64,000 nucleotides of DNA from Streptomyces liangshanensis (GCF_011694815.1 NZ_CP050177.1:2097001-2161000); one strand, 5' to 3'; positions 8,950 to 18,269 are shown, numbered from the stretch's first letter. A program made the numbers and translations. Notes: generated by a model from the sequence alone, not told the origin.

Positions 8950-10296
8950 ATGACCGCCATCCCGCAGGAGCGCCGTCTTGTCACCGCCGTCCCAGGACCC
9001 CGGTCGCTGGAGTTGCAGGCCCGGCGCGAGGCCGTGGTCGCCGCCGGGGTGGCGTCCACGCTGCCCGTGTTCGCCGCGCGGGCCGGGGGCGGGATCCTGG
9101 AGGACGTGGACGGGAACCGGCTGATCGACTTCGGTTCCGGGATCGCGGTCACCACCGTCGGCGCCAGCGCCGAGGCCGTCGTGCGCCGGGCCACCGCGCA
9201 GCTCGCGGACTTCACCCACACCTGTTTCATGGTCACGCCGTACGAGGGGTACGTCGAGGTCTGCGAGAAGCTCGCCGAGCTGACCCCCGGCGACCACGCG
9301 AAGAAGTCCGCGCTGTTCAACTCGGGCGCCGAGGCCGTCGAGAACGCCGTGAAGATCGCGCGCAGTTGGACGAAGCGCCAGGCGGTGGTGGTGTTCGACC
9401 ACGCGTACCACGGCCGTACGAACCTCACGATGGCGCTGACCGCGAAGAACATGCCGTACAAGAACGGCTTCGGGCCGTTCGCCCCGGAGATCTACCGGGT
9501 GCCCGTCGCCTACGGCTACCGCTGGCCGACCGGCCCCGAGAACTGCGGCGCCGAGGCGTCCGCGCAGGCCATCGACCAGATCACCAAGCAGATCGGCGCC
9601 GAGAACGTCGCCGCGATCATCATCGAGCCGGTCCTCGGCGAGGGCGGTTTCATCGAGCCGGCGAAGGGGTTCCTGCCCGCGCTGGCGCGGTTCGCGAAGG
9701 ACCACGGCATCGTGTTCGTGGCGGACGAGATCCAGTCCGGCTTCTGCCGTACGGGCCAGTGGTTCGCGTCCGAGGACGAGGGCCTGGTGCCCGACCTGGT
9801 CACCACGGCGAAGGGCATCGCGGGCGGCCTGCCGCTCGCCGCCGTGACCGGCCGCGCGGAGATCATGGACGCGGCGCACGCGAGCGGGCTGGGCGGTACG
9901 TACGGCGGGAACCCGGTGGCCTGCGCCGCCGCGCTCGGAGCGATCGAGACGATGAGGGAGCTGGACCTCGTCGCGAGGGCCCGGCGCATCGAGGAGATCA
10001 TGAAGGGCCGGCTCTCCGCGATGAGCGAGAAGTACGACGTGATCGGGGACGTCCGGGGCCGCGGCGCGATGATCGCGATCGAGCTGGTGAAGGACCGGGG
10101 CACGAAGGAGCCCGACCCGGCGACGACCGGCGCGCTGGCGAAGGCGTGCCACGCGGAGGGGCTGTTGGTCCTCACCTGCGGGACGTACGGCAACGTGCTG
10201 CGCTTCCTGCCGCCGCTGGTGATCGGCGAGGACCTGCTGAACGAGGGCCTGGACGTCCTGGAGTCGGCGCTCGCCGCGCTCCCGGGCGCGTCCTAG
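8950..10296 (+). CDS. gabT: 4-aminobutyrate-2-oxoglutarate transaminase
   Basis: Class III PLP aminotransferase of 448 residues. It moves the amino group of GABA to 2-oxoglutarate, giving succinate semialdehyde and glutamate. Lys288 in VTTAKGIAGG is the expected PLP lysine and Asp259 in ADEIQSG binds the pyridine nitrogen; LFNSGAEAVENAVK is the PLP phosphate region typical of GabT. The ATG at 8950 has an AGGAG site 6 bases upstream, so I prefer it to an in-frame start at 8833. It is divergent from the Tra-like gene and is the last step before succinate semialdehyde in the putative polyamine route of this window. Confidence 0.92.
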   Translation: MTAIPQERRLVTAVPGPRSLELQARREAVVAAGVASTLPVFAARAGGGILEDVDGNRLIDFGSGIAVTTVGASAEAVVRRATAQLADFTHTCFMVTPYEGYVEVCEKLAELTPGDHAKKSALFNSGAEAVENAVKIARSWTKRQAVVVFDHAYHGRTNLTMALTAKNMPYKNGFGPFAPEIYRVPVAYGYRWPTGPENCGAEASAQAIDQITKQIGAENVAAIIIEPVLGEGGFIEPAKGFLPALARFAKDHGIVFVADEIQSGFCRTGQWFASEDEGLVPDLVTTAKGIAGGLPLAAVTGRAEIMDAAHASGLGGTYGGNPVACAAALGAIETMRELDLVARARRIEEIMKGRLSAMSEKYDVIGDVRGRGAMIAIELVKDRGTKEPDPATTGALAKACHAEGLLVLTCGTYGNVLRFLPPLVIGEDLLNEGLDVLESALAALPGAS

Positions 10297-10433
10297 GACG
10301 GGCCCTAGGGGCGCGGAACGACACTCATGGTCGGTAACCGCTGGTCAGAGCCTGTGAAGAAGGTGTGCGGGGGCCATGGGGGCCGCGCTTTCCCGCTGTC
10401 CGTCCTCCCCGCCCTGACGTACGGTTTGTGCAG

Positions 10434-11393
10434 ATGAGAGAAACACCCCGCTCGCAGGGGACTGCGGGCGACACCGGATCGGGGCGTCCCCAGCACCGTT
10501 CCGGCCGTGCCTTCGCGCACACCACCGGGGCTTCTGGCTCCGGGTCTCCTCATGGATCGGACGGCCGCACGGCCCAAACCCCCCGGGGCGTGCGGCACAC
10601 CGGTCCCGTCGGCCGCCCTGGAACCACCCCCCCTGTTCCAGGGCGGCCGCTTTCTCTCCTCTTCTCCGCGGTCCGCTCCGGCTTCCGGTCGGGCCTCTCC
10701 GCCTTCGTCTCCGTCTTCTCCGTCCCGCGCCGCCCGTGGCGTTCCCGGCGTACGTGGGGCTTCGCTCTGTGCGCGGTCCTCTTCGCCCTGGTCACCTGGC
10801 GGGCCGCCACCGACGGGCCCGTCCGCCGGGCCGACGAGCGGCTGGAACTGTCCCTCGCCGGTCACGGGCCCCGGCCGCTGACCGAGTTCTTCGCGGATCT
10901 CGGAAGCGTCGTGGTGGCCGTGCCCGTCCTGGCCCTGGCGCTCGGGTACGTGGTGTGGCGGGGGCGGCGCGACCGCGCGCTCGCGGCGGCCCTCACGATG
11001 GTGGCCGTGCCCCTGCTGGTCGTCCCGCTCAAGTTCGGGATCGACCGGCGGGGGCCGCTGACCGACGCCACCGGGTACTACCCGTCGGGCCACACGGCGA
11101 CGGCGATGGTCGCGTACGGCGCGGCGGCGCTGCTCCTCGCCCCGTACGCGGGCCGGAGACGTACGGTGCCCGTCGCCGTCCTGCTCACCCTGGCGACGGG
11201 CACCGGTCTTCTCCTGCGGGGCTACCACTGGCCGTTGGACGTCCTCGGCAGCCTGGCGCTCGGCGGGATACTGCTGCTCCTGCTGGACCGGGCGCTGCGG
11301 GGAGCGGACTCCCGGCGCGCCCGGCGGTCGGCGGGTGTCGGGCCGGTCAGGGGAAGTACGCGTCGAAGTTCCGCGAGAACTCCTGGCCGTTGA
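10434..11393 (+). CDS. PAP2-family membrane phosphatase
   Basis: A 319-residue membrane protein. About 100 residues of low-complexity N-terminus precede several hydrophobic segments. PAP2 phosphatase motifs are visible: a first motif around LKFGIDRRGP, the second YYPSGHTAT with its catalytic-type histidine, and the third RGYHWPLDVLGS. Family members remove phosphate from phosphatidic acid or undecaprenyl pyrophosphate at the membrane. Start choice is difficult: the ATG at 10434 lacks a ribosome site, but a -10-like TACGGT is a few bases upstream, so a leaderless transcript is possible. The last 47 bases overlap the convergent chitinase gene. Confidence 0.75.
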   Translation: MRETPRSQGTAGDTGSGRPQHRSGRAFAHTTGASGSGSPHGSDGRTAQTPRGVRHTGPVGRPGTTPPVPGRPLSLLFSAVRSGFRSGLSAFVSVFSVPRRPWRSRRTWGFALCAVLFALVTWRAATDGPVRRADERLELSLAGHGPRPLTEFFADLGSVVVAVPVLALALGYVVWRGRRDRALAAALTMVAVPLLVVPLKFGIDRRGPLTDATGYYPSGHTATAMVAYGAAALLLAPYAGRRRTVPVAVLLTLATGTGLLLRGYHWPLDVLGSLALGGILLLLLDRALRGADSRRARRSAGVGPVRGSTRRSSARTPGR

Positions 11394-13170
11394 AGCGGTC
11401 CCAGTTGATCGACCAGGTCATCAGGCCGCGCAGCGCGGGCCAGGTGCCGTGGGTCTGGTAGGAACCGCAGTCGGTCTTCTTCGTGAGGCAGTTCAGCGCC
11501 TTGTTGACCTCGGCCGGGGTGGTGTAGCCGTTGCCCGCCTGGGTCGAGGCCGGGAGGCCGATGGCGACCTGGTCGGGGCGCAGCGCCGGGAAGACCCGGG
11601 AGGTGTCGCCGGCCACCGGGAAGCCGGTGAGCAGCATGTCGGTCATGGCGATGTGGAAGTCGGCGCCGCCCATGGAGTGGTACTGGTTGTCGAGGCCCAT
11701 GATCGGGCCCGAGTTGTAGTCCTGGACGTGCAGCAGGGTGAGGTCGTCGCGCAGGGCGTGGATGACCGGCAGGTAGGCGCCGGCGCGCGGGTCCTGGCCG
11801 CCCCAGGGGCCCGAGCCGTAGAACTGGTAGCCGAGCTGGACGAAGAACGTCTCGGGGGCCATGGTCAGGACGAAGCCCGCGCCGTACTTGGCCTTGAGGG
11901 TCTTGAGCGCGGAGATCAGGTTGACGACGACGGGGGTGGTGGGGTTGCGGAAGTCGTTGTCGCCGGTGTTGAGGGACAGGGAGTGGCCCTCGAAGTCGAT
12001 GTCGAGGCCGTTCAGCCCGTACTCGTCGATGATCTTCGAGACGGACGAGACGAAGGTGTCGCGGGCGGCGGTCGTGGCCAGCTGGACCTGGCCGTTGGCG
12101 CCGCCGATGGAGATCAGCACCTTCTTGCCGGCGGCCTGCTTGGCCTTGATGGCGGCCTTGAAGTCGGCGGCGGACTCGACGTTCGGGCACTCGGTGACGG
12201 GGCAGAGGTTGAACCGGATGTCACCGGAGGTCACCGAGGTGGGCTCGCCGAAGGACAGGTTGATGACGTCCCACGAGGCGGGCACGTCGGCCATGCGGGT
12301 GTAGCCGGAGCCGTTGGCGAAGCTGGAGTGCAGGTAGCCGACGAGGGCGTGCGCGGGCAGGGTCGTACCGCCGCCTCCGCCGCCCGAGGCGCTGGTGGTG
12401 GCCGAGACAGCGGAGGAGAGCGCCGAGGCGCCGCCCGAGTTGGTCGCGGCGACCTGGAAGCTGTACGCGGTGGACGCGTTGAGCCCCGAGACGGTCGCGG
12501 AGGTGCCGGTGACGTCGAGGGCCTTGGTGCCGCCCCGGTAGACGCTGTAGCCGGTGGCGCCGGTGACGGCCGTCCAGGAGAGGCTGACCGAGGACGAGGT
12601 CACGCCGGTGGACCTGAGGCCGGTGGGGACGGCCGGGGGCTGGACGGGGGTGCCGCCGGGGCCGACGAGCGTGAGGTCGTCGGCGTAGTAGGCGGGGGTG
12701 CCGTACCAGCCGTTGAGGTAGATCGTCACGGACCGGGTGGAGGGGCCCGAGCGGAAGGTGGTGGTGAGCTTCTGCCAGTCGGGCGCGGACTGCGTCCAGG
12801 TGGAGACGTCGGTGGTGCCGGTGCCGGAGGCGCCGAGGTAGACGTAACTGCCGCGGACCCAGGAGCTCAGCGTGTACGTCGAGTCGGGCTGGACCGTGAC
12901 GGTCTGGGAGCACTTGGCGTTGTCGTTGCCCGCGGGCGTGCCGCGCAGGGCGCCCGAGCCGGCGTGCACCGGGGTGGTGACGGCCGCGCCGCTGCCGGCC
13001 GTACAACTCCAGCCGCTCAGGCCGGACTCGAAGCCGCCGTTGGCGGCGACGTCCACGTCGGCGGCCTGCGCGGTCTGGGCGGTGGCGACGAGGCCGCCCG
13101 CGGTGAGAAGGGCGGCCGCGAAGGCTGCCACCAGTCTGGGGTACCGGCCACGGCGTCTGGTGCGTTCCAC
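11347..13170 (-). CDS. Secreted GH18 chitinase with carbohydrate-binding and fibronectin III domains
   Basis: A 607-residue secreted enzyme. A twin-Arg-like basic start and hydrophobic core (about residues 1-36) end at AQAADV. A jelly-roll type binding domain follows (about 37-180), then a fibronectin type III repeat (about 187-270), a Gly-rich linker, and the GH18 barrel. The catalytic DxxDxDxE motif is read as NGLDIDFEG, with the glutamate as acid/base. It should split chitin for use as carbon and nitrogen. The GTG at 13170 follows GGAGG by 5 bases, which is why I prefer it to the open frame at 13230. A DasR-type operator sits 46 bases upstream. It overlaps the PAP2 gene tail to tail. Confidence 0.92.
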   Translation of the reverse strand: MERTRRRGRYPRLVAAFAAALLTAGGLVATAQTAQAADVDVAANGGFESGLSGWSCTAGSGAAVTTPVHAGSGALRGTPAGNDNAKCSQTVTVQPDSTYTLSSWVRGSYVYLGASGTGTTDVSTWTQSAPDWQKLTTTFRSGPSTRSVTIYLNGWYGTPAYYADDLTLVGPGGTPVQPPAVPTGLRSTGVTSSSVSLSWTAVTGATGYSVYRGGTKALDVTGTSATVSGLNASTAYSFQVAATNSGGASALSSAVSATTSASGGGGGGTTLPAHALVGYLHSSFANGSGYTRMADVPASWDVINLSFGEPTSVTSGDIRFNLCPVTECPNVESAADFKAAIKAKQAAGKKVLISIGGANGQVQLATTAARDTFVSSVSKIIDEYGLNGLDIDFEGHSLSLNTGDNDFRNPTTPVVVNLISALKTLKAKYGAGFVLTMAPETFFVQLGYQFYGSGPWGGQDPRAGAYLPVIHALRDDLTLLHVQDYNSGPIMGLDNQYHSMGGADFHIAMTDMLLTGFPVAGDTSRVFPALRPDQVAIGLPASTQAGNGYTTPAEVNKALNCLTKKTDCGSYQTHGTWPALRGLMTWSINWDRFNGQEFSRNFDAYFP

Positions 13171-13215
13171 AACTGCCTCCGGGCATGGGGGAAAAGAGGG
13201 GGCGGGTGGCGACAG

Positions 13216-13231
13216 CATGGTCCAGACCAAT
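13216..13231. promoter_or_regulatory. DasR-responsive element upstream of the chitinase
   Basis: CATGGTCCAGACCAAT matches the DasR dre consensus ACTGGTCTAGACCACT at 12 of 16 positions and is palindromic at its centre (TGGTC-CA-GACCA). A second TGGTCA half-site follows at 13237-13242. DasR is the GntR-family repressor of chitin genes released by glucosamine-6-phosphate, and such sites are known before Streptomyces chitinases. Confidence 0.8.
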
Positions 13232-13266
13232 TGATGTGGTCAATACCTCTGGTGGCATCGATCGCG

Positions 13267-13734
13267 CTACGCGCCGTTCTCCCGCACGCCACCCCCCTGA
13301 CCTGCCGCGGCCTCGTGCATGGCCAGTTCCAGCAGCGCCGGATCGGTCAGGGTGCCCGAGCCGTCCGGCGGGATCAGCCAGCGCACCCCGCCGCGGGCAC
13401 GCCCCGGGTACGGCACGACGATCCAGGTGCCGTCGCCCGCGCCGCGCACCCCCGTACCGAGCCAGCGGGTCGCCGTGCCCGGGGGCACGAAGAACCCCAT
13501 GCGGGCGTCGCCGAAGTCGGCGAGGACCGGTCCCGGCCGGTCGACGAGCCGGGTGAGCACGTCGAGCGTCGGATAGCCCAGCTCCCCCGGCAGGATCAGT
13601 ACGTCCCAGCGCCTGCCGGCCGGCAGCAGCGCCACCCCCAGCGGGTTGCGCTCCCACTCCCACCGGCAGGCGTCGGGATCCGGTGCCACCGAAACCAGCC
13701 ACTCCACCGCGCTCTTGGCCGCCGAGCCAGTCAT
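13267..13734 (-). CDS. Conserved Streptomyces hypothetical protein, possible primase/polymerase-like fold
   Basis: A 155-residue soluble protein, from the ATG at 13734 with GGGGAGG about 8 bases before it. Trp-rich start (SAVEWLVSVA, CRWEWERNPLG), then WDVLILPGELGYPT, and a loop RWLGTGVRGAGDGTWIVVPY. I recall similar Streptomyces proteins next to chitinase genes being called hypothetical or bifunctional primase-polymerase-like, but no catalytic acidic cluster can be pinned here. It lies between the chitinase control region and the PuuB-like oxidase, on the same strand as both. Function unknown. Confidence 0.6.
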   Translation of the reverse strand: MTGSAAKSAVEWLVSVAPDPDACRWEWERNPLGVALLPAGRRWDVLILPGELGYPTLDVLTRLVDRPGPVLADFGDARMGFFVPPGTATRWLGTGVRGAGDGTWIVVPYPGRARGGVRWLIPPDGSGTLTDPALLELAMHEAAAGQGGGVRENGA

Positions 13735-13873
13735 CTGTCCGGCCTCCCCTCCGTGTTGTTGGACAGTACGTCCATACGGGGAGAGACACGGGTGGCGCCG
13801 GATGATGACGCGGGTTCGGGCGGGCAATCGGGAGAAGCGGCCCAACGGGCTCTCGGTGGGGGCGGATCGCGGG

Positions 13874-15289
13874 TCAGCTGTCGAAGCCGAGTCCCAGCCG
13901 GTCCATCGTCCGCAGCCACAGGTTGCGCCGCCCGCCGTGCGCGTCGGCGCGTGCCAGCGACCACTTGGTGAGGCCGATCCCGGCCCAGGCGGCGGGTTCC
14001 GGCGGGAACGGCAGCGGTTTGGTGCGCACCATCTCCAGTTCGGTGCGTACGGTCCGCTCCCCCGCCAGCAGGTCGAGCATCACCTCCCCGCCGAAGCGCG
14101 TCGCGCCGACCCCGAGGCCGGTGTAGCCGGCGGCGTACGCGACCCTCCCGTCGTACGCCGTGCCGAAGAAGGCCGAGAAGCGCGAGCAGGTGTCGATGGC
14201 CCCGCCCCAGGCGTGGCTGAAGCGGATCCCCTCCAACTGCGGGAAGCAGCGGAAGAAGTGGGAGGCGAGTGTCAGGTACGTCTCCGGGCGCTGGTCCAGG
14301 TCGGCGTCGAGCCGCCCTCCGTACGGGTAGACCGCGTCGTAACCGCCCCACAGGATCCGGTGGTCGGCGGTGAGCCGGAAGTAGTGGAACCGGTTCGCGC
14401 TGTCGCCGAGCCCCTGGCGGTTGCGCCAGCCCACGGAGGCGAGTTGGGCCTCCGTCAGCGGCTCGGTCGTCAGGGCGTAGTCGTACACCGGCACCGTGTA
14501 CGGCCGCACCCGCTTGACCAGCGAGGGGAAGACGTTGGTGCCGAGGGCGACCCGGCGGGCGAAGACCCGGCCGTACGGGGTGCGGACGGCCATGCCGGTG
14601 GCCGTGCGGGCCAGTTCCAGGCCGCGGGTGTTCTCGTAGATCCGCACGCCCAGGGCGGTGACGGCCCGTTTCAGCCCCCAGACCAGCTTCGCCGGGTGCA
14701 GCATGGCCACCCCGCGGGGGTCGTGCAGGCCGCCCAGGAACGTCGGCGAGTCGACCTCGGCCCTCACCGCGTCCCGGTCGAGCAGTTCCAGCCCGGTGAC
14801 ACCCGCCTTCACCGCCGCCTCGTACGTCTCGCGCAGGTCCGCCAGTTGGTACGGCTCGGTCGCCACGTCGATCTCGCCGCTGCGCTCGAAGTCGCAGTCC
14901 AGCGAGTAGCGGGCGACGGCCGCCTCGATGGCGTCGAGGTTGCGCGCGCCCAGCTCTTCGAGGACGTCCAGCTCGCCGGGCCAGCGGGCGAGGCCGTTGC
15001 TGAACCCGTGGGTGAGCGAGGCGGCGCAGAAGCCGCCGTTGCGGCCCGAGGCGGCCCAGCCCGCCTCGTGGCCCTCGATCAGCACGACGTCACGGTCCGG
15101 GTCGCGCTCCTTGGCGAGGAGCGCGGTCCACAGCCCGCTGTACCCGCCGCCGACGACCAGCAGGTCGCAGCGCTCGTCGCCGGTGAGGGCGGGCAGGGCG
15201 CCGGGGCGGCCGGGGTCGTCCAGCCAGTACGAGAGGGGTCGCGCGTCGGACAGTGAGGCGGCGGCGGTACGCATGGCACGTGGGGCCAT
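13874..15289 (-). CDS. FAD-dependent amine oxidase, gamma-glutamylputrescine oxidase (PuuB)-like
   Basis: A 471-residue DAO-family flavoenzyme. The dinucleotide-binding loop is LLVVGGGYSGLWTALLA (about residues 43-59), followed by GWAASGRNGGF, a pattern shared with PuuB and OrdL oxidases. These oxidise gamma-glutamylputrescine or similar amines to an aldehyde and H2O2. It is the last gene of a minus-strand run behind potD-potA-potB-potC, which fits polyamine catabolism. The ATG at 15289 has a GAGGGAG site about 9 bases upstream; a TTG at 15298 would add three residues. The 39-base gap to potC supports cotranscription. Confidence 0.8.
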   Translation of the reverse strand: MAPRAMRTAAASLSDARPLSYWLDDPGRPGALPALTGDERCDLLVVGGGYSGLWTALLAKERDPDRDVVLIEGHEAGWAASGRNGGFCAASLTHGFSNGLARWPGELDVLEELGARNLDAIEAAVARYSLDCDFERSGEIDVATEPYQLADLRETYEAAVKAGVTGLELLDRDAVRAEVDSPTFLGGLHDPRGVAMLHPAKLVWGLKRAVTALGVRIYENTRGLELARTATGMAVRTPYGRVFARRVALGTNVFPSLVKRVRPYTVPVYDYALTTEPLTEAQLASVGWRNRQGLGDSANRFHYFRLTADHRILWGGYDAVYPYGGRLDADLDQRPETYLTLASHFFRCFPQLEGIRFSHAWGGAIDTCSRFSAFFGTAYDGRVAYAAGYTGLGVGATRFGGEVMLDLLAGERTVRTELEMVRTKPLPFPPEPAAWAGIGLTKWSLARADAHGGRRNLWLRTMDRLGLGFDS

Positions 15290-15328
15290 GACTTCCAACT
15301 CCCTCGGAGCTCTCGGGTGGCGGGGTTC

Positions 15329-16135
15329 TCAGGTGGTGGCGGCACTCTTCCGCCGGCGGTTGCCGATCAGCTGGCCGGCGCCCACCAGCGCCACGGCGAT
15401 GACGAACATGGCCGTGCCGATGACGTTGATCTGCACCGGCGTGCCGCGCTGCGCCGATCCCCAGACGAACATGGGGAAGGTGACGGTCTGGCCGGCGTTG
15501 AAGTTGGTGATGATGAAGTCGTCGAACGACAGCGCGAACGCGAGCAGCGCGCCCGCCGCGATGCCGGGGGCGGCGATCGGCAGGGTGACCCGTACGAACG
15601 TCTGCACCGGCCCCGCGTAGAGGTCGCGGGCCGCCTCTTCGAGCCGGGGGTCCATGGACAGGACCCGCGCCTTGACCGCCGTCACCACGAAGCTGAGGCA
15701 GAACATGACGTGGGCGATGAGGATGGTGGTGAAGCCCAGCTGGGCGCCCAGGTTGAGGAAGAGCGTGAGCAGCGAGGCCGCCATGACCACCTCGGGCATC
15801 GCCATCGGCAGGAAGATCAGCGAGTTGATCGCGCCGCGCGCCCGGAACCGGTAGCGGACGAGCGCGAAGGCGATCATCGTGCCGAGGACGGTCGCGCCGA
15901 TCGTGGCGAAGGTCGCGAGCCGCAGCGAGAGGCTCAGCGAACCGCACAGGTCGGCGACCCCGCAGGGATCCTTCCAGGCGTCCAGGGAGAAGGTCTGCCA
16001 GGAGTAGTTGAAGCGTCCCTGGGGCTTGTTGAACGAGAAGACCATCACGACGACGTTCGGGACGATCATGTACGCGAGCGTCAGCAGGCCCGCGAGGACG
16101 ACCAGGTTCCGCCTGATCCAGCGAACGGCACCCAT
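15329..16135 (-). CDS. potC: Polyamine ABC transporter permease (PotC-like)
   Basis: A 268-residue inner-membrane permease with about six hydrophobic segments, starting LVVLAGLLTLAYMIVPN. The permease EAA loop is read as EEAARDLYAGPVQTF. It imports polyamines with PotA, PotB and PotD. The ATG at 16135 shares one base with the TGA of the upstream permease gene (TGATG), so translation is coupled. A single Cys pair in DPCGVADLC lies in the first outside loop. Confidence 0.85.
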   Translation of the reverse strand: MGAVRWIRRNLVVLAGLLTLAYMIVPNVVVMVFSFNKPQGRFNYSWQTFSLDAWKDPCGVADLCGSLSLSLRLATFATIGATVLGTMIAFALVRYRFRARGAINSLIFLPMAMPEVVMAASLLTLFLNLGAQLGFTTILIAHVMFCLSFVVTAVKARVLSMDPRLEEAARDLYAGPVQTFVRVTLPIAAPGIAAGALLAFALSFDDFIITNFNAGQTVTFPMFVWGSAQRGTPVQINVIGTAMFVIAVALVGAGQLIGNRRRKSAATT

Positions 16136-17088
16136 CAGAGCAGTTCCTCCGTCCCCGCGCGGCGGATGTAGAAGGTGACCATCAGCAGGACGACGGCCAT
16201 CAGGATGAAGGACAGCGCGGCGGCCGTCGGGTAGTCGAGGACCCGCAGGAACTGCGTCTGGATGACGCTGCCGATCATCTTGGTGTCGGTGGAGCCGAGC
16301 AGTTCCGCGTTGACGTAGTCGCCGCTCGCCGGGATGAAGGTGAGCAGCGTGCCGGAGACGACGCCCGGCAGGGAGAGCGGGAAGGTCACCTTGCGGAAGG
16401 TGGTCAGGGGCCGGGCGTAGAGGTCGCCGGCGGCCTCGTGGAGCCGGCCGTCGATCCGTTCCAGCGAGGTGTAGAGCGGCAGGATCATGAACGGCAGGAA
16501 GTTGTACGTCAGGCCGCAGACGACGGCCATCGGCGTGGCGAGGACGCGGTCGCCCTCGGTCCAGCCGAGCCAGCCGGTGACGTCCAGGACGTGCAGCGAG
16601 TTGAGGACGCCGACGACCGGGCCGCCGTCGCTGAGGATCGTCTTCCAGGCGAGGGTGCGGATCAGGAAGCTGGTGAAGAACGGCGCGATGACCAGCACCA
16701 GCACCAGGTTGCGCCAGCGGCCGGCCTTGAAGGCGATGAGGTACGCGAGCGGGTAGCCGAGCAGCAGGCACAGGATCGTCGCCGTGCCCGCGTACAGCAG
16801 GGAGCGCACGAACTGCGGGTAGTACTCCTGGAGGGCGTCCCAGTACGTCTGGAAGTGCCAGGTGACCTCGAAGCCCGCTTCGAGGGAGCCGGTCTGGACG
16901 GACGTCGAGGCCTGGTAGACGAGCGGCAGGGCGAAGAAGACCAGCAGCCAGAGGATGCCGGGCAGGAGCAGCCAGTACGGGACGAGCCGCTTGCGCCGCG
17001 AGACCTTGTGCAGCGGGATCTCTGCGGGTCCGGCGGCCGGCGGGGTGGGCGGTCCCGGGGGCGCGGGCGGTGCTTCGGTGGCGGTCAC
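16135..17088 (-). CDS. potB: Polyamine ABC transporter permease (PotB-like)
   Basis: A 317-residue permease. A Pro-rich N-terminal tail of about 30 residues is cytoplasmic; the first membrane segment is LLLPGILWLLVFFALPL. The EAA loop is HEAAGDLYARPLTTF. The GTG at 17088 overlaps the TGA of potA by four bases (GTGA), and its own TGA overlaps the potC ATG. Both junctions point to one operon and fixed subunit ratios. Confidence 0.87.
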   Translation of the reverse strand: MTATEAPPAPPGPPTPPAAGPAEIPLHKVSRRKRLVPYWLLLPGILWLLVFFALPLVYQASTSVQTGSLEAGFEVTWHFQTYWDALQEYYPQFVRSLLYAGTATILCLLLGYPLAYLIAFKAGRWRNLVLVLVIAPFFTSFLIRTLAWKTILSDGGPVVGVLNSLHVLDVTGWLGWTEGDRVLATPMAVVCGLTYNFLPFMILPLYTSLERIDGRLHEAAGDLYARPLTTFRKVTFPLSLPGVVSGTLLTFIPASGDYVNAELLGSTDTKMIGSVIQTQFLRVLDYPTAAALSFILMAVVLLMVTFYIRRAGTEELL

Positions 17089-18269
17089 GAGGCGTCCCCG
17101 TCCGCCGTCTCCGTACCCCCGGCGCCCGTGGTCCCGGCGCGGAGGGACTGCGCGGCGTCCAGGCCGAAGGTGTGGGCGGGGTTCCAGTGCAGGACGACCT
17201 CCGCGCCGGGCACCAGGCGGGTGTCGCGCTCGATGTTCTGCGCGTACACCTCCAGCGCGGTGCCGGCCGGGCTGTCGACGACGTACTGGGTGGAGACGCC
17301 GATGAAGCTGGAGTCCACGATCCGGCCGGGGACGCGGTTGCGGCCGTCGGGGACGCTTCCCGCGTCGTCCGCGTGCGCCAGGGAGATCTTCTCGGGGCGT
17401 ATGCCGACGAGGAGCGTCCCCCCGCTCGTCGTCGGCGCGGAACAGCGGGCCGCCGGGAGCACGAGCTTGGCGCCGCCGACCGTGACCACGACGTCCCCGC
17501 CGTTCTTCCCGGCGACCTCGGCCTCGATGAGGTTGGAGGTGCCGAGGAAGTTGGCGACGAAGGTGGTGTTCGGGTTCTCGTACAGGTCGGCGGGGCTGCC
17601 CAGTTGCTCGACCACGCCGCCGTTCATCACCGCGACCGTGTCGGCCATCGTCATGGCCTCCTCCTGGTCGTGGGTGACGTGGATGAAGGTGATGCCGACC
17701 TCGGTCTGGATCCGCTTGAGCTCCAGCTGCATCGTGCGGCGCAGCTTGAGGTCGAGGGCGCCGAGCGGCTCGTCGAGCAGCAGGACCTGCGGGTGGTTGA
17801 TGAGGGCGCGGGCGACGGCGACGCGCTGCTGCTGGCCGCCGGAGAGCTGGTGGGGCTTGCGCCGGGCGAAGTCGCCGAGCTGGACGAGGTCGAGCATGTC
17901 GCCGACCTGCTTGCGTACGGACTTCACGCCGCGGCGGCGCAGGCCGAAGGCGACGTTCTCGTAGATGTCCAGGTGCGGGAAGAGCGCGTAGCTCTGGAAG
18001 ACGGTGTTGACCGGGCGCTTGTACGGCGGCAGGTCGGTGACGTCCTTGTCGCCGAGGAACACCGAGCCGGTGGTCGGTTCCTCCAGGCCGGCGATCATCC
18101 GCAGGGTGGTGGTCTTGCCGCACCCGGAGGCGCCGAGGAGCGCGAAGAACGAGCCCTGCGGCACGGTGAGGTCGAGCGGCTTGACGGCGTGGAAGGAGCC
18201 GTACGTCTTGCTGATCCCGGTGAGGCGGACGTCGTCGCCGCCGTGGCCGGTGGGTGCGGTCTCTGTCAT
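17085..18269 (-). CDS. potA: Polyamine ABC transporter ATP-binding protein (PotA-like)
   Basis: A 394-residue ATPase. Walker A is GASGCGKT (residues 46-53), the signature is LSGGQQQRVAVARAL, Walker B is VLLLDEPLGALD, and the switch histidine is in HVTHDQEEA. The C-terminal ~150 residues form a TOBE-type regulatory domain (LVGIRPEKISL). It energises import of spermidine or putrescine through the two permeases encoded after it. The gene is preceded by potD with a 55-base gap. Confidence 0.88.
   Translation of the reverse strand: MTETAPTGHGGDDVRLTGISKTYGSFHAVKPLDLTVPQGSFFALLGASGCGKTTTLRMIAGLEEPTTGSVFLGDKDVTDLPPYKRPVNTVFQSYALFPHLDIYENVAFGLRRRGVKSVRKQVGDMLDLVQLGDFARRKPHQLSGGQQQRVAVARALINHPQVLLLDEPLGALDLKLRRTMQLELKRIQTEVGITFIHVTHDQEEAMTMADTVAVMNGGVVEQLGSPADLYENPNTTFVANFLGTSNLIEAEVAGKNGGDVVVTVGGAKLVLPAARCSAPTTSGGTLLVGIRPEKISLAHADDAGSVPDGRNRVPGRIVDSSFIGVSTQYVVDSPAGTALEVYAQNIERDTRLVPGAEVVLHWNPAHTFGLDAAQSLRAGTTGAGGTETADGDAS

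Noticed and set aside
11335..13971. Open frame of 878 residues on the plus strand.
   Set aside because: Antisense to the chitinase, whose signal peptide, domains and catalytic motif are clear.
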